A stretch of DNA of 64,000 nucleotides from assembly GCA_947685225.1 (NCBI GenBank), contig CANTUV010000035.1:44392001-44456000 (forward strand), written 5' to 3'. The DNA is from Garcia nutans. Lineage: Eukaryota > Streptophyta > Magnoliopsida > Malpighiales > Euphorbiaceae. Both the position numbers and the translations under genes were made by a program. Position 1 is the first letter of the stretch; the number at the start of each line of letters is the position of its first letter. Shown here one piece after another: positions 1 to 12,514 of the stretch. Below the pieces are notes generated by a model. That model made no database searches, was not told the DNA's origin, and saw only the letters and a list, made by a program, of their open reading frames with translations.

Positions 1-1597
1 TATTTTGGTAATTAAATCTTAGAAATTTAAAATTAATAAAATAATTTAAAAATAAATAATTTTGGATGGAAGATAACATTTTGGGATTTTAATTAATTAA
101 TTATTTAAAAATATATTAAAATAATAATATATATAAGGTTGAAAATGTGAGTGGGAGGAAAGAGAAAATCACTTCTTTTTCATCTTCTTCTTCTTCTTTC
201 CTTCAAGGCCGATTTTCAATGCTTCAAGAGAGGGATTTTTCTTCTTCCATACTCGAGAAATTGAAGGATTTCAAGTATTTAAAGTGGATATTTGGCGATT
301 TCCACCAAAATTAGTAAATTTTCAACTCTTTTCTTTGAATTCTATAGAAAATTGGATTATGTTGAGTTTATTGTTTTGATGTAGCATGTTATAATTATTG
401 GAATGTGTGTTATTTTAGGTAGTTAACAATGATTTTAAGGTTAGATTTAAGAAATGGTTGAATTTAAGTTGAGTTTGGTGAAGAGAGAGGTTATGGAACA
501 TTTGAGTTTTTGAAATCATGGGTTTTAATTGTGTAAATTGGTTTCAAATGTGTTGTTTTGATACATAAACAAGGATTTTAAAATCAAATGTTGGATTTAG
601 TTAAGTTTGGATAGAGTTTGAAGATGGTAGTATTGATTTAGGGTTTTAGAAAAGTGAATTTTCAAAGAATGATTAATTGTTTGATTTTAATGCTTAAATC
701 ATGTTATTTAATGATATAAGTGGTGGAAATAAGATTGAAATGATAATTGGATTGAGTTGGAATGGAGATCATTCAATGGTGAAGGTTATTGCATTTTAGG
801 GTTTTGAGAATAAGCATATGGTTAATTAATGTAATTGGTTTAAACATGCTAAAACATGTTTCTAATGATATTAATAAACTTAAAACACTAATTTAAATGG
901 CTTGATATGGTTTTTCATAGTTAAAGTGAGGTGAAGCTTAATTTTGGGATTTGGTTTAGAGTGATGTTTAATTATGGTTTTATATTGAGAATACCTTAGA
1001 ATGTGATATTAAATGATTATGTATGATCACATTTGGCATAGGCATGGAGGGAGATTGATTTGCTTCATCCAAGTGGTGAAGGGCAAGTTGGAAGGATAGG
1101 ATTGGAGGTTGTGTTAAGCTTGCTTTGGGTTGCTAGCGGAGGTATGTAAAAACTTTTAATATATTGTTTATATTTGCATGACATTTGGGCTTAACACATT
1201 TTGGTTGGAAAATGTGTTAAGTTACTTGGTTCATTGATTGAGTATGAATAATGTGCTATGACATTTGTAATGTCATATATGTGTTAAATGCATTGTGAAA
1301 AGCCATTGATAATGGCTAAATTATGCAATATGTGAAATATGTATATTATGTGAAAATACCCAAAGTAATTGGGTAATGTGTTGTGAATGCAAAAATGAGA
1401 TATGTGGAATAATGAAATGAATTGATATTGATAAAAATGAGAAAAATGAGAAAGATAAAAAAGATGTGTAAAATGAGAAAAATGAGAAAAAATGTGGAAA
1501 TAAGGCAATGTGCCTAGATTAAATATATGACAATGAGAAAGAGATTAATAATGAGAAAAATGAATAAATGAAAAAAAAAGAGAGAAAAAGATGATAT
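1..1597 (-). mobile_element. LTR of family C (copy C1), left part, cut by the window edge
   Basis: The stretch is AT-rich and non-coding. It resembles, in reverse orientation, the sequence at 52059-54321: the block around 1140-1220, with its paired GTGTTAAG motifs, matches 53330-53400. The LTR is interrupted by element B1 and resumes at 14423, where its TGTAACAC terminus lies at 15725. A short stretch around 1498-1535 (AAGGCAATGTGCCTAG) recurs at 14431-14450, just across the B1 insertion. The left end is outside the window, so I cannot tell whether C1 is a solo LTR or part of a full element. Plant chromovirus LTRs often start TGTAACAC, but no coding region is present to assign a lineage. Confidence 0.55.
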
Positions 1598-1986
1598 TGT
1601 GAGCGGGGATTTTTGCCCCCACTCTCGGTGGAATGGTTCTTACGACTTTGGTACTGTTTAGGATTGGGGTCTTAGAGAACACGGACCTAAGTTTAGAGAA
1701 AATGGAGTCACCACCCGGACGGTCCGGGAAAAAGAAAGGGGAGGATGACTCGATTTTTAAGGAATCCCCAACCCTCTAATGGGTTTGGAAAGTTAGGTGC
1801 GTGTGGGGAAGGTGAGAAATGGCCCAGCACCCCCCACAACGCCCGGTTCATTGGAACTGGCCTCCTTTATAGGTCTTAATATTATAAATTCTTAAATATA
1901 ACAATATTATCCATATTACATGCAACAATTAAAATAAAACATCATTATATTAAAATCAAAGCAATGTTCAAGCAAAATAAATAAAT

Positions 1987-2155
1987 GGACACCCATCCGA
2001 GGATGGAAATATGTCCTTACATCATCCATGTCTAAAATAATAGGACACCCACCAAAAGGTGGAAACATGCCCTTTACATTGGTTTAAAATATAAAAGCAA
2101 TTTAAATTATATGATATTTAACTAATGAGGCACCCACAAAATGGAAACATACCTC
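1987..2155. repeat. Three conserved stem-loop modules in the family B LTR
   Basis: Three hairpins are spaced about 55 and 85 bp apart. Each has an outer stem of the GGACA/TGTCC type and an inner stem (CCATC/GATGG, CCACC/GGTGG or CCA/TGG) around a short loop. The same modules occur at 12898-12984 (B1 right LTR), 24490-24680 (B2), 54711-54900 (B3) and 61410-61580 (B4), where sequence differs but pairing is largely kept. Confidence 0.6.
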
Positions 2156-3321
2156 TTACACTTTTAATACTAAAACAACCAAATAATAACCATAATAAGA
2201 AAGAGAATATCCATCCATGATAAATTAAATAAATCAAGCATTGAAATTAAATAAATCAACCATCAAAACATATAATAAACTACATAATCAAATCTAAAAT
2301 TAAATAAAGTAATAAATATATAAATTTAGAATTTGCATCTTAGAATAGGGTTTTTGAAATTAGGATTTAAATTGAGGTTTCATCATTTAGGGTTTAGGGT
2401 TTTTTTTTGAGGTTGCTGAGATTATAAAATTTAGGGTTTAAGAAATTTTAAGGTTTCTATGAAACTAGGATTTAGGAATTAAGCTATTGGAATTAGGGTT
2501 TGGGTCTAAGTTTGGGAATTAAGCAAGTGGAGTTTCTGGAATTAAAGGATCTTGACATTTTAGCATTTGATAAGGGCTTTGGTGTTTTGAATTTTGGAAA
2601 TAGATTTTATAAATTTAGGATCAAAATTTAGAAAAAGTTTAGGGTTTTGGACAATTAAGAAAACAATTAGGGTTTTGGGAATTAATAAAAGGATTTAAGG
2701 TTTTGGAAAATTAGAAAGCAAAATAGGGTTTTGGGAATTAATAAAACGATTTAAGGTTTTGGAAAATTGGAAAGCAGATTATGATTTATCAATTAATAAA
2801 ATTATTTAAGGTTTTGGAAAATTGGAAAGTAGATTAGGATTTATCAATTTATACTATTGAATCAAAGTGATAAAAAAAATAAATGAAAAACAGTAAGAAT
2901 AAAAAAACGATATAACAATTGAATGTTTAAGCAAATTCAAGATTAAGACACAAAACCTGCGTTAAAGGTTCCTCCAAATTATTTTTTGGATGAACAATAA
3001 CAAAGGCATTATTGCTGCCTTTGATGGATTGATTATTTGATGAGTGTTCGTTGTTGCTACTTTCTTTTTTTTTTTCTCAATTGCCGCTCTCTGCCTTTCC
3101 TTTTAGGTTTTTTTTTCGTCCTCCCCCTTTGTTCTTGTTTTAATGTGGTATTTATAGGAAAATAAAGAGTCTTAATCCTATTTTAATAAGGAAATATGAA
3201 TTGTTTAGGAAAAATTAGGAAACAGGGTAAAACAAGGTTTGATAAAAAAATTGGCTGTCGAGCCCGTGAGCTGTGCTGGCAGAAATTTTGCTGGAAAAAA
3301 TGGGCGCAGTGGGCCAATTCT

Positions 3322-3433
3322 CCCCCAGATGCCATCTGCGGCGAAATGGGACAGCCAAGTTTGCCCCTAGATGCTATCTGCTGCAAAATTAGGACAGCCA
3401 ATTCGCCCTCAGATGATTTCTGCGGCGAATTAA
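3322..3433. repeat. GC-rich tandem cassette in the B1 3' LTR, about 43-bp unit, three copies
   Basis: Each unit begins CCCCAGATGCCATCTGC or a close variant and is followed by a GGACAGCCAA block. The third unit is shortened. The same cassette occurs at 14200-14305 in the other LTR. It is strikingly GC-rich within an AT-rich LTR. In B2 and B3 the comparable part of the LTR holds an unrelated inverted-repeat cassette. Confidence 0.7.
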
Positions 3434-3623
3434 GCTGCCGCGCGACGCTCACCGATCCGTCTGATTTTTTATTTTTTCATTTTTTATATTTTTTATATTT
3501 TTTATTTTTATTTAAAATATCTATGAAATATTATTAGTAATGAAAATATTATTAAAAAATAAAATACCACAAAAATTATTTTAGACTATTGGATTTGAAT
3601 GGGTAAAAAATTAAGGGTCTACA

Positions 3624-3640
3624 GGTTGCCCCCTGCTTGA
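3624..3640 (-). promoter_or_regulatory. Polypurine tract of B1
   Basis: On the minus strand the 17 bases before the TGTAGACC start of the 3' LTR read TCAAGCAGGGGGCAACC. A G-run abutting the 3' LTR is the expected plus-strand primer. The same stretch is decayed in B2 (46050-46067) and shifted in the fragment at 59534-59550. Confidence 0.7.
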
Positions 3641-3699
3641 ACGATCTGAGACTACGACAAAAGAGAGTGAAAAGCAATAAGACTTAATTTTGATGAGAT

Positions 3700-4395
3700 G
3701 GTTACTTGAATTTGATTTGGGTTCTTGGACCCGAGGCTGAACTTGATTTGGGTAATTGGACCCGAGACTAGATTGAATTTGGGTACTTGGACTCGGGATT
3801 GGGTACTTAGACCCGAGATTGATTTGATTTGGATACTTGGACTAGAGATTGGGTACTTGGACCCGAGACTGAATTTGATTTGGTTACTTAGACCCGAGAT
3901 TGAATTTGATTTGGGAACTTGGACTCGAGATTGAACTTGATTTGGGTGCTTGGACCCAAGCTTGAATTGGATTAGGGTACTTGGACCCAATATTGGGTAC
4001 TTGGAACCGAGATTGGGTACTTGGACCTGAGACTGATTTGATTTCGGTACTTGGACCCGAGACTGAATTGAAATTGGGTGCTTGGACCCTAGACTAGATT
4101 GAATTTGGGTACCCGATACTAGATTGAATTTGGGTACTTGGACCCGGGATTAGTTACTTGGTCCTAAGATTGATTTGATTTGGGTACTTAGACCCGAGAT
4201 TGGGTACTTGGACCATAGACTGGTTTTATTTACGTACTTGGACCCGTGAATGGGTTTGATTTGGGTACTTGGACCCGAGATTGGATACTTGGACCCGAGA
4301 CTGATTCGATTTGGGTACTTAGACCCAAGAATGGGTACTTGGACCCGAGACTGAATTTGATTTGGGTACTTGGACCCGAAATTGGGTTTGATTAA
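3700..4395. repeat. Tandem repeat array in B1, units of about 20 and 31-33 bp
   Basis: Irregular tandem copies of GGGTACTTGGACCCGAGA are followed either directly by the next unit or by a short TGAATTTGATTT spacer. About 20 units are visible. The chance open frames on both strands are products of the array. The reverse complement resembles the 25-bp array at 45325-45985 in B2, so the array belongs to the family and has expanded and diverged separately in each copy. Confidence 0.85.
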
Positions 4396-4459
4396 CCTTT
4401 TATCAGTTGAAAAGTCTGACTGCTCCGGCTGTTCTATGCATTGTGGTTCTTCACCCTCA

Positions 4460-4690
4460 AAATGGATCTTCATCGTTGGACCTTGGATCTTTATCTTTAG
4501 CATCTGATCTTCACCTTTGAAAACGGATCTTCATCCTTGGAGATTGGGTCTTCACCCTTATAAATGGATCTTCATCCTTGGAGATCAGGTCTTCACCCTT
4601 GTAAATGGATCTTCATCCTTTGGAAATTGGGTCTTTACCCTTGAAACATGGATCTTTATCCATTGGAGGCTGGGTCTTTACCCTAGCTTC
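4460..4690. repeat. Second tandem array in B1, about 42-bp unit
   Basis: Four to five degenerate copies of a unit of the form GGATCTTCATCCTTGGAGAT plus a GGTCTTCACCCTT half. It follows the 20/31-bp array with only a short single-copy stretch between them. It is non-coding, and small open frames here are artefacts of the repeat. Confidence 0.75.
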
Positions 4691-7006
4691 GGCTTTTTTA
4701 GCTGAACTGAGCTTTTGTCTTTTGCATTTTCATTCTTTTGAGAATTCTAATTTTCTTTTTATTCCATTCTTTTTGTTCTTCCTTTGCACTTTTGCAAAAA
4801 AATTCAGCCCTTTTTAGCTAGCCTTCATATCCTCTCCCTGCCCCCCTGCGTGGTAAAATATTTGAATTGAGTCTCAAAATGTTTTGTTCATGCATAAACT
4901 CAAAAATTGAAAAGGAAAAACTTTGCCCCTTGTGTAGGCTCAAACCCATGAATTTTCTATACGGGCTCTGATTGATGTTTTTGTTGTCTAGTTCTTTGCA
5001 AGAGCACGCATTTCTTCTCTTTGCAAAATTACTGAAACTTTCTCAAGCAATGGGCTTTCCATGCCCCCCTGATTTGATATCTTCTTTTGATTGTTTACTT
5101 CACAGGGTGTTTGCTGTTCACTTTAATAAAGAATAGACAATACAAGACAAGAAAGTGCGATGTGATATGCTCATGTATGCATGATAAGCATGAATGATAC
5201 TTACAGTCGTTCCATTGACCCACAGACCGAGGTGTTCAGCAGAAGTGTTCTCATTGGTTACTTTTAGATGCTCGTTCAGGTCTTGCATTGGAATGACACA
5301 ATGCCCCACATTTATTGCTTTTATCTTCAAAATGTTGAAAATATGAATAATGGAGGCCCCAAACAGTAGAGATACATCCATTTTAAATTATGATTCATCA
5401 TGTCAGTTGGTAGCTTCTTCATGACCTTGCCAGTAATCATTTCCTTTGCCCAATGTGTTCTTTGGAGGTTCAATGATTCAACATACTTCCCTTAACTATA
5501 AGGCTTTGTATGACAAGACATTTTTTTTATTTTTTGAATTTTGATTTTGAAATCAAATGTTGGCTTTGCCAAATCAATGTCAATTTACCTCAGGACTCGA
5601 TCTTTAAAATTAATATATCTATAACATGATAACTCTAGTTACCATACTAACCTTGGGAATCATTTCTATTTAAGCAAGAATTGTTGCACTTCAGATAGGC
5701 ACATACACATTACTTGGCCAAAGGTCTCATTTGAGTTTGAATATTGTCCATGCATGCTTATTCAAACTATCTCCACTAATAGACTATACCTACCAAGAGA
5801 GATCAATAGGTATTTGATAGGCTTGAAATGGGGTCTATAAGGGACATGGGTTAAAGTGAAGGCCATTTTGAGATAGGAGCTGATGTGATACAATGGACAA
5901 ACTTTCACACTACAAACTGCTTGTTGAAACTTTTGGGAGCATGAAAAGCAATCTTGCTAGACTCCAAATTTCTTCTATCTTCTTGGCATTAATCTGGATC
6001 TTGATTAAGGCATTCTTTGCCCTTGCAAAAGTTTGGTACTCAAATTTATTTCTTTTCTTCTTTTCCCTTTTCTTTCTCTTTATTTTTCTTACTCTTCCCT
6101 TTTCTTTCTCTTTATTTTCCTTACTCTTCCCTTTCTTTGAGCATTTTATCATTTTGTCCTTCTTCCTTGTAGGACTGTTAAGTACAGAACTTTCAAGAAC
6201 TAAATGGTCTTTTCTCGTTCGAAACTTTGGTTGGGTTGGACCAATTCAAGTCAAACTATCCTTATAAACCAAATGGAAGCCTTTTGCTACTTTAGGCAAA
6301 AGAGAACTCAGTTGGCTTTCTGAACCGTTTTGGATTTTATATTTTTTCTTTCTTTCTTTTTCTTTCTTTTTCTTTTTTTCTTTTGTCCTTTTTTCTTTTC
6401 TTTTTCTTTTTTTCTTTTTTTTTTCTCTTTTTTTTTGTTCTAGCTCTAAAAGAGTTGTCTTATTTGTACCAACTTGGGTTCCTAATAATGAATGAGTGGA
6501 GTGACATAAATCTTCTTTAACAGGGATAAATCATTTGTTACTCTGATGTTGTCTTGATATATTGGAGATATTAAGAGAACTACAACTACCCTTATGGTCT
6601 TGAGAATTTCAACTATCTTCATGGTCTTGACTATTTATTTCTTTCTTTGATCTTCTTGCCTCTTCATCTTAGTGATCATAAAGACTTGTCAAAAGTATCA
6701 CAACAGCTCAGGGTAGGTTGTTGGGATTATATGGCAATGAAAATAAAGCTAAAATTTTATGAAGGCTCAAAGGGACAACTAGGATAATTAATAGGGTGGA
6801 TACTAGTTGTTGGCTAACCAAGCAATGCCTAGATCATCTCTCCCTTAAATAAGCAGAGTTCAATTTTGCCTCGAAAGTCTATCAAAGCATGTTCTAAGAC
6901 TGACTAGGACTTAGACAAAGGTAATTATGCATGATCCCTCTCTAAGTAAGCATACATAACTCAATGCTATAGAGCAATTCCCTGACCTAGTAAAGTCATT
7001 CAAGTC
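4691..7006 (-). other. Non-coding internal region of B1 with a polypyrimidine stretch
   Basis: No gene was recognised. The region is homologous, in reverse orientation, to 42432-44500 of B2, including the block at 5118-5400, which matches around 43880-44030. A T/C-rich low-complexity tract at about 6040-6150 and 6335-6450 corresponds to the purine-rich tract at 42770-42905 in B2. At 6795-6799 lies GGTGG, the uninterrupted equivalent of the CCACC site into which element G inserted in B2. Confidence 0.7.
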
Positions 7007-7011
7007 ATGAT

Positions 7012-9781
7012 TGTAACACCTCTTCCAGACCTATGAATAAGCCGAGGAGGAATGCTACATCGAGATACGAGCTCTGGTTATGTCAGCTTACTTAATGTTC
7101 CTTATAAAAATTTTCCAAAAATTTTGACGGAGTCTCCCTTAAAATTCTAGGTCCTAAGTGTCGACAAAATTGATTTTTCTTATTTTTGAAAAATATTTTG
7201 TTTCACAATTCAACTCAAGCACACTCCCAATAATCCACCCTTATAACCTCAACTACAATCCTGCAAGAAGAATTCACACTTCTATATTCACAACCCAAAT
7301 CAATTTAAAACCATACAGTTATTATACATTACTAGATTTACATGCTACATCAAGTTATCTCTTTATATTGTTCAAATAAGTACATGCCAGTTTCTAATAC
7401 CAAAATACAAAATGAAGAGCACAACCTAAGTTTGTTGATGACCGACAGATCGCAGGACTCCTCTGCTCGCTACTGGCTCCTTGCTAATAGCCTACGAGTT
7501 TAGAAGAAACTAAACTCACTAAGCATTGCTTAGTGGGTACTTTAACTAATTATGGAAAATAAATAATAAAAGCATAATGCACTTTTAAAAGCAATGAGTC
7601 GTATTGAAAAATAATATCACAGTAAAAACAATACATACATGTCATATATTCAGTTATTATTATTTTATCAGTTCGCTCCACAAGGTAATTTGGTAGACTA
7701 ACGTATGGTAAGGAACTAACTGAAACAACTGTATATATATTCTGTGGCTGTGGCCCTAAAAAATCGCGGACCAAGCCCTGTGGAATCTGTGTCCGAAGCC
7801 CTCGGACCGGAGTCCTATATAACTCGGGCGATTGCCCTATATAACTCGGACCGAAGTCCTATATAGCTCGGCTCGTCACCCTATATAACTTAGACCGAAG
7901 TCCTATATTAAAGCAACACTGCATATAGTATGATATATCATACCCTTACCCTGCTCAGTACTATCCCAGATACCCAGTGGAGTCAAAATTCTCATGCCAT
8001 TTCTTAATCGAATATGCATTATACAATTATCGACTTATGTTTCTTATATTATTTCAATGTGAAATATCATATTTTGTCATTTTAATAACATATTATGCTC
8101 ATTTATATGCATAAGGAATCAATTGGATTACTTTTGAAAAATGACCAAATGAATATTAGCAAAATGACCCTATGAATAGTAAATTCTGGATTTGGACTCA
8201 ACTTGATCCTTATTTTGAAACATTGTATAAAATAATCTACTTGACTAAAAACTCTAAACTTTTTACAGAATTTAGTTTTACATCTTAAAATCATTCCTTT
8301 AAAATTTCAGATCAAACTAGACACAAAATCTTGGTCAAGTAGTTCACCCAACCAGACTGCTCCAGTTGCCCTTCATCCTGACAGCAGTTCTAAATTTTGT
8401 GAATTCCGTATATTAAATTCAATCAATGTGGTTCCAAATTATTTTTCTCAAATACTAGACTCACTAAAAAACAACATATCCAAAATTCAATTGAAGATTA
8501 TTTTTCTACATTTTATTAAAAATCAGGAAACATGGCTGTCTCAGTCAAGGTACCTCCTAGAGCAGATCTAATAGAAATAATTTTCCCATAATCATAACCA
8601 TTCCTAATTCAACTCAAAATATTTTTTAGTCCTTCTAGACGAATTTAGGCACAACATATCAAAAATTCACTTCAAGAACATTTTTCTATATTTAATGAAA
8701 AATCATACAAGTCACAGCATTTTACTAATTGTAAAACAGAAAAATTTCAAAAGGAGTTCAATGGTTAAAGTACCAAACCTTACTATTTCTTTGTCCTTAT
8801 TCTATATCACTTCCTTTCCTTCCTTGTCTCCTTGATTTCCTATGAAATTTAACATCACATATACAAAGGTAAGAACCATAGGTATAGACATAGTCTTATC
8901 TTATGATTTTTCTAATGGTTGCTAGCTTATTTTCACCATTAAACACCATTATTTCTTTCATCAAATCCTTCAAATAATTATTTCTTGAATTTTCTCCAAA
9001 TCTAGCTACATGAACCCTAATTTCAATCTCTTAAATTAACCATTAATCCATGAAATTAAAACTAGAGATAGGTTTCTCTTACCTTATAATCTTGTTTGTC
9101 ACTTCTCTTACCTTATAATCTTGTTTGTCACCAAAATCTTCAATTATAAGCCTTAAACTTTGGAAAAATCACCTCCTTCTTCCTTCTCTTATGGTTTGAA
9201 AGAGTTCACCATGTAAGAGAGGGCTTTTATTTTCTTTCCTTAGCTTATTTTGATCCAAATGGCAGCCATAAGTGGTAAAAATATGTTGGTATAGATGTTG
9301 ACTTCCAATTGGTACACCTTATAGCAAAAATGGCCACTTTTAATTGGTCCACTTGCCTTCTTCTTTTATCTATTTATTTAGCAATCCATTAGACTTCCTT
9401 TTATTCATATTTTGATCCCCTCAACTTTCTTGTGCTGTAATTTTATAGTCTAGGGTGTAAAAATATCAAAATACCCTCCAGCGATTAATCGATTGTAACT
9501 TTTAAACCGTGCGTTTTCGGGAAAAATTAAAATCCACGGTTATGACCCAATTAATCTCGAGAATATTCTTTCGGGGTTGGATATGGGCACTATTAAGAAC
9601 TTCCGACACTTAATTTTTCAGTTTACATAGTTGCCCCTAACTTTTGAGAAATTTCCACTTAGGTCCCGTCAGCTCCACTGTGTACACCAATTTCATATTT
9701 GACTATCCCGAGCTTCTATTTGACCACTCGTTCATGTCCTCCTTGCCTATTACTCGACTATCTAGCCTTTGGGATGTGGCA
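7012..9781 (+). mobile_element. Solo LTR of family D inserted in B1
   Basis: The block starts TGTAACACC and ends GATGTGGCA, with TG/CA termini, and is 2770 bp long. It is flanked by ATGAT (7007-7011) and ATAAT (9782-9786), a 5-bp target duplication with one difference. B2 carries the uninterrupted site at 27429-27433 in the opposite orientation, which confirms the boundaries. There are no internal coding sequences, so it is a solo LTR left by LTR-LTR recombination. An LTR this long starting TGTAACACC is typical of plant chromoviruses such as Del/Tekay, but that is inference. A CTCGGACCGAAGTCCTATAT repeat lies at 7795-7910. Confidence 0.85.
7795..7910. repeat. Short tandem repeat in the family D LTR
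   Basis: Four to five alternating units contain CCTATATAACTCGG and GACCGAAGTCC. It lies inside the solo LTR and is non-coding. Confidence 0.7.
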
Positions 9782-9984
9782 ATAATGCATAAATATATTA
9801 ATTCATGAATTATAAAGGTAGATTCCTCATTGGTTGAGCACCAAAATCAACAAAGACCAACAAAAATTTGATGAAAGTAATTTATTCAAACAAATTTAAA
9901 TTTGAAAAACATGATAGTTCCAATTAAATATTAAAGAAAGTAAAATTGAAAAGCAACATTCAAGCTAAGGAAAGTTTGTTGAGT

Positions 9985-11325
9985 TTAAGCTTCTTTTGCT
10001 TTCACATCTTCAATATTTTCATCTTGAAAGGATGATAAAACAAAATCTTCTTCTAATCCTTTTCCTACCATGAAGGTTGCTGGTGGTGGCACCCTGTTGA
10101 ACCTTGGAAATGGATTACCTTTGGTATTGGGCTTGTCTAGCTCAGGTAACTTGCCATTATCAATTAAATTCTCGATCTCATACCTTAACTTCATACAATT
10201 GTCCTTTTCGTGTCCAGGCCTTTGATGGAATTGGCAAAATGCATTAGTATCAAAGTTAGGTGGAAGAGGATTAGGCAAAGGACGAGGAGTCAAGGGTTGT
10301 AACAATCCCTTCTTTTGTAGCTTATTGAGAACCCAAGATAGTGGCTTCCCTAATTCTGAAAATTGCCTCATTCCTCCTTGACTAGTGGCATCAACTTCTT
10401 TTTATGTGCTTTGATTGCCCGACTGGTAGTTTCCTTTCTCATTCCTTTTTATTGAAAAGCGATTCTTCTCCCTTTCCTACTCTTCAATTTGTAGACCAGC
10501 TTGGAGAAGATCTTTGAAGTCCCTTAGAAGGGTGTGAGACAGCCTTTCATGGAGGTTGTGCAGGACGCCTCTCACGATCATCTTATTTGATCAGATTCAT
10601 CGGGCCTTTTCTTGAGCAAAGCAAACTTATTTCTCCATCTTTTCACATAGTCCACAAAATTCTCATTTGGCCTTTGTCTAATGGACTCAACTTCCATTAT
10701 ACCCATATTGCTTAATGAAAGCCTTGTATAATATGTCCCAATCTTTTTTAGTACTTTCTTCGAAAGTGTTGAACCAATTTTGGACAACAGGGTCCAATAA
10801 GAGCATAAAATATCTCAGAGTTTGAGCTTTAGTAGCTCGGGCAGACTGCATGGCACTGATGTACTACTTCACATGGAGATGGGGGGTAAAGGAAGGCATC
10901 TTGAATTTGTATGAAACTTCTTCGTCTAGCTCAAATAATTTGTCGACTTCGGACATTTCTTCGGTTTTCAATTTCTTCTCAAATTTCTTTTCTAAATCAG
11001 CAATCATCTTCTCAACATTAGATGTCTCAGTCTTTTCAATAGTTGTCTTCTTAACAACCTTTGGTTCCTTTTTGTCGTGAGGATCTTGGTAGTATTGAGC
11101 CCAATCATCATCATCAATGATCAACTTATCATCATCAAAAGCTACTTCACCAACTTTAGCCTTCCCTTTGTCCTTTGGCTTCTTGGAGCTAGCAGACGCT
11201 TTGGCATTATTTCCTAAAATTGCAGCCAATTGGTTCTTCACGGTCTCAGCTAGGGCCTCTTTTATTTCTTCCATCTTGGCATTGAGGGCATCATCCACCA
11301 TTCTTTGAATTTGTTTGGGCTCCAT
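9985..11325 (-). pseudogene. gag: Decayed gag of B1
   Basis: This would encode the structural capsid/nucleocapsid polyprotein. Open segments are 11325-10864 (start MEPKQIQRMVDDAL, a Lys/Glu-rich N-terminal coiled-coil-like part), 10787-10578 (the capsid-like stretch with RWRNKF, similar to the retrotransposon gag domain) and 10371-9985 (PRPLPNPLPPNFD, then a CQFH...H...C knuckle at spacing C-x2-H-x4-H-x4-C). They are separated by frameshifts and stops. The C-terminal segment closely resembles the gag C-terminus of element G (31180-31310), which places family B gag near the Tat lineage. ATG 11325 is preferred because the parallel gag in B2 starts at the equivalent place. Nothing resembling protease or RT follows. 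Confidence 0.75.
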
Positions 11326-12495
11326 TGCTTTTGGTGAAAAAGAGATTGAGTCATTGCTAGATTCTTCGTCTCCGGCGTAGGTCGGATTGTTGTAAGCTTT
11401 TGAACTATCATAATCCAGGGCTGTGAGCCAGAAAGGATTAATGATATGAGATACAAATGTATGCATGTATGCATGTATGCACAAACAATCAACAAAGAAA
11501 GATAATTAGGACGTTCCTTCCAATCTTATAACATCCACACATGAATGGAGAGTCTCTTTTCCTAGGTAATATGGTTAACAAAATATCAACATGGGGCATC
11601 TTGTTTTCGAATAATTCCCTCGGACATTTTAACCAATAGTTATATTTTCAAAAATGGAAATCAATCCATGATAATTCCCATTAATTAGGTTTTAATCCAT
11701 TCAACCAACTAAAGTAGCTTTTATGCTATATTGGATTAAAACTAAATTAAGAGGTTTATTATAAATAGATTTCTCACTTGAAAAAGTAACTAATGATTCA
11801 TGCCAAAAACAAGCCCGTGATTAATTATTCTTAGTAAAAACTAGGCTCACAATTGATTTTTGGTATTTCATAATTGACCTAAATAATTTTGCAAGCTCTT
11901 TGTAAGAAAAGGTTGGATGAAGATAATTTTATTTCTAAGCCCATTGTAAAAAGCTTTTAGAAAAAATGGATTTTGGGCTTAGTATTTGGGTTATGAGCCA
12001 AAGAATTTTTGATTTTTTTTTAGAAAATTCTTATGTCCAAAGACCAACTTGAATAGTTTTGAAAATAGCTTTGGTCTTTGGGACTTTAAAGAAAAATTTA
12101 TTTGAGCTTGCAAATGTACTTGGGTCATATTACAAAAAGAACAAACCAAATAAGCCATGATTTAAGCCAAGATAAATTAACCATAGTCAAACAACATGCA
12201 TTTGGTGTAAAAACCTAAGGAAAGTAACTAGGCCAATTACATGAGCTTTAGTCTTTAGGTTAAAAGGCTTAGGTTCCTATAGCAAATATATACCAAATAG
12301 TACGAGGCTATGAGTGGTTATGCCATGCTAGATCTTCATACCTTGAGTGAAAGTATGGTATCCCTTACATAACACAACACGGGTAACACGGGCGTCCTAA
12401 CTCACGCACACGATGCAATCTAAATGATGCAATGGATAATATTCTTATAAGAAAGAATAGAATAATATAAAGACCAACGGAATCAACTTCTCCTA
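11326..12495 (-). other. Leader (5' untranslated internal region) of B1
   Basis: About 1.2 kb lie between the primer-binding site and gag. No gene is visible. The leader is well conserved with 25075-26276 (B2) and 61990-62910 (B4), for example in the blocks around 12300-12360 and 11700-11760. That is notable for a non-coding region and suggests packaging or translational signals. A short ATGCATAC-type microsatellite lies just upstream of gag (11455-11482), as it does in B2 (26135-26165). Confidence 0.65.
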
Positions 12496-12513
12496 TCCCC
12501 AGTGGAGTTGCCA
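12496..12513 (-). promoter_or_regulatory. Primer-binding site of B1
   Basis: The minus strand reads TGGCAACTCCACTGGGGA, one base after the LTR end. It differs at one position from the sites of G and B4 (TGGCGACTCCACTGGGGA). Tat/Ogre-type elements are reported to prime with tRNA-Arg. I could not compare this with a tRNA sequence. Confidence 0.75.
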
Positions 12514-12514
12514 C

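Larger units (their letters stand above)
1598..3623 (-). repeat. 3' LTR of B1
   Basis: On the minus strand it runs TGTAGACC to GCTCACA; on the plus strand it reads TGTGAGC at 1598 and GGTCTACA at 3616-3623. It matches 12515-14422 over its whole length and is 2026 bp long. It contains three short hairpins (1987-2016, 2042-2073, 2127-2155), many TTAGGGTTT motifs (2340-2830), and a GC-rich 43-bp repeat cassette (3322-3433). Confidence 0.88.

Noticed and set aside
2340..2830. Many TTTAGGG/CCCTAAA motifs, like plant telomere repeat
   Set aside because: They are not in tandem head-to-tail arrays; they are scattered in every family B LTR and diverged. Not an interstitial telomere.
3725..4503. Open frames on both strands of 69-117 codons
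   Set aside because: They are translations of the 20/31-bp tandem array with low-complexity products.
5118..5381. 87-codon minus-strand frame in B1 with ordinary composition
   Set aside because: The homologous stretch in B2 (about 43880-44030) has stops and no conserved protein; treated as non-coding internal sequence.
5893..6267. 124-codon frame with a Phe/Leu-rich, membrane-like stretch
   Set aside because: Encoded by a T/C-rich low-complexity tract; the B2 counterpart is not open in this frame.
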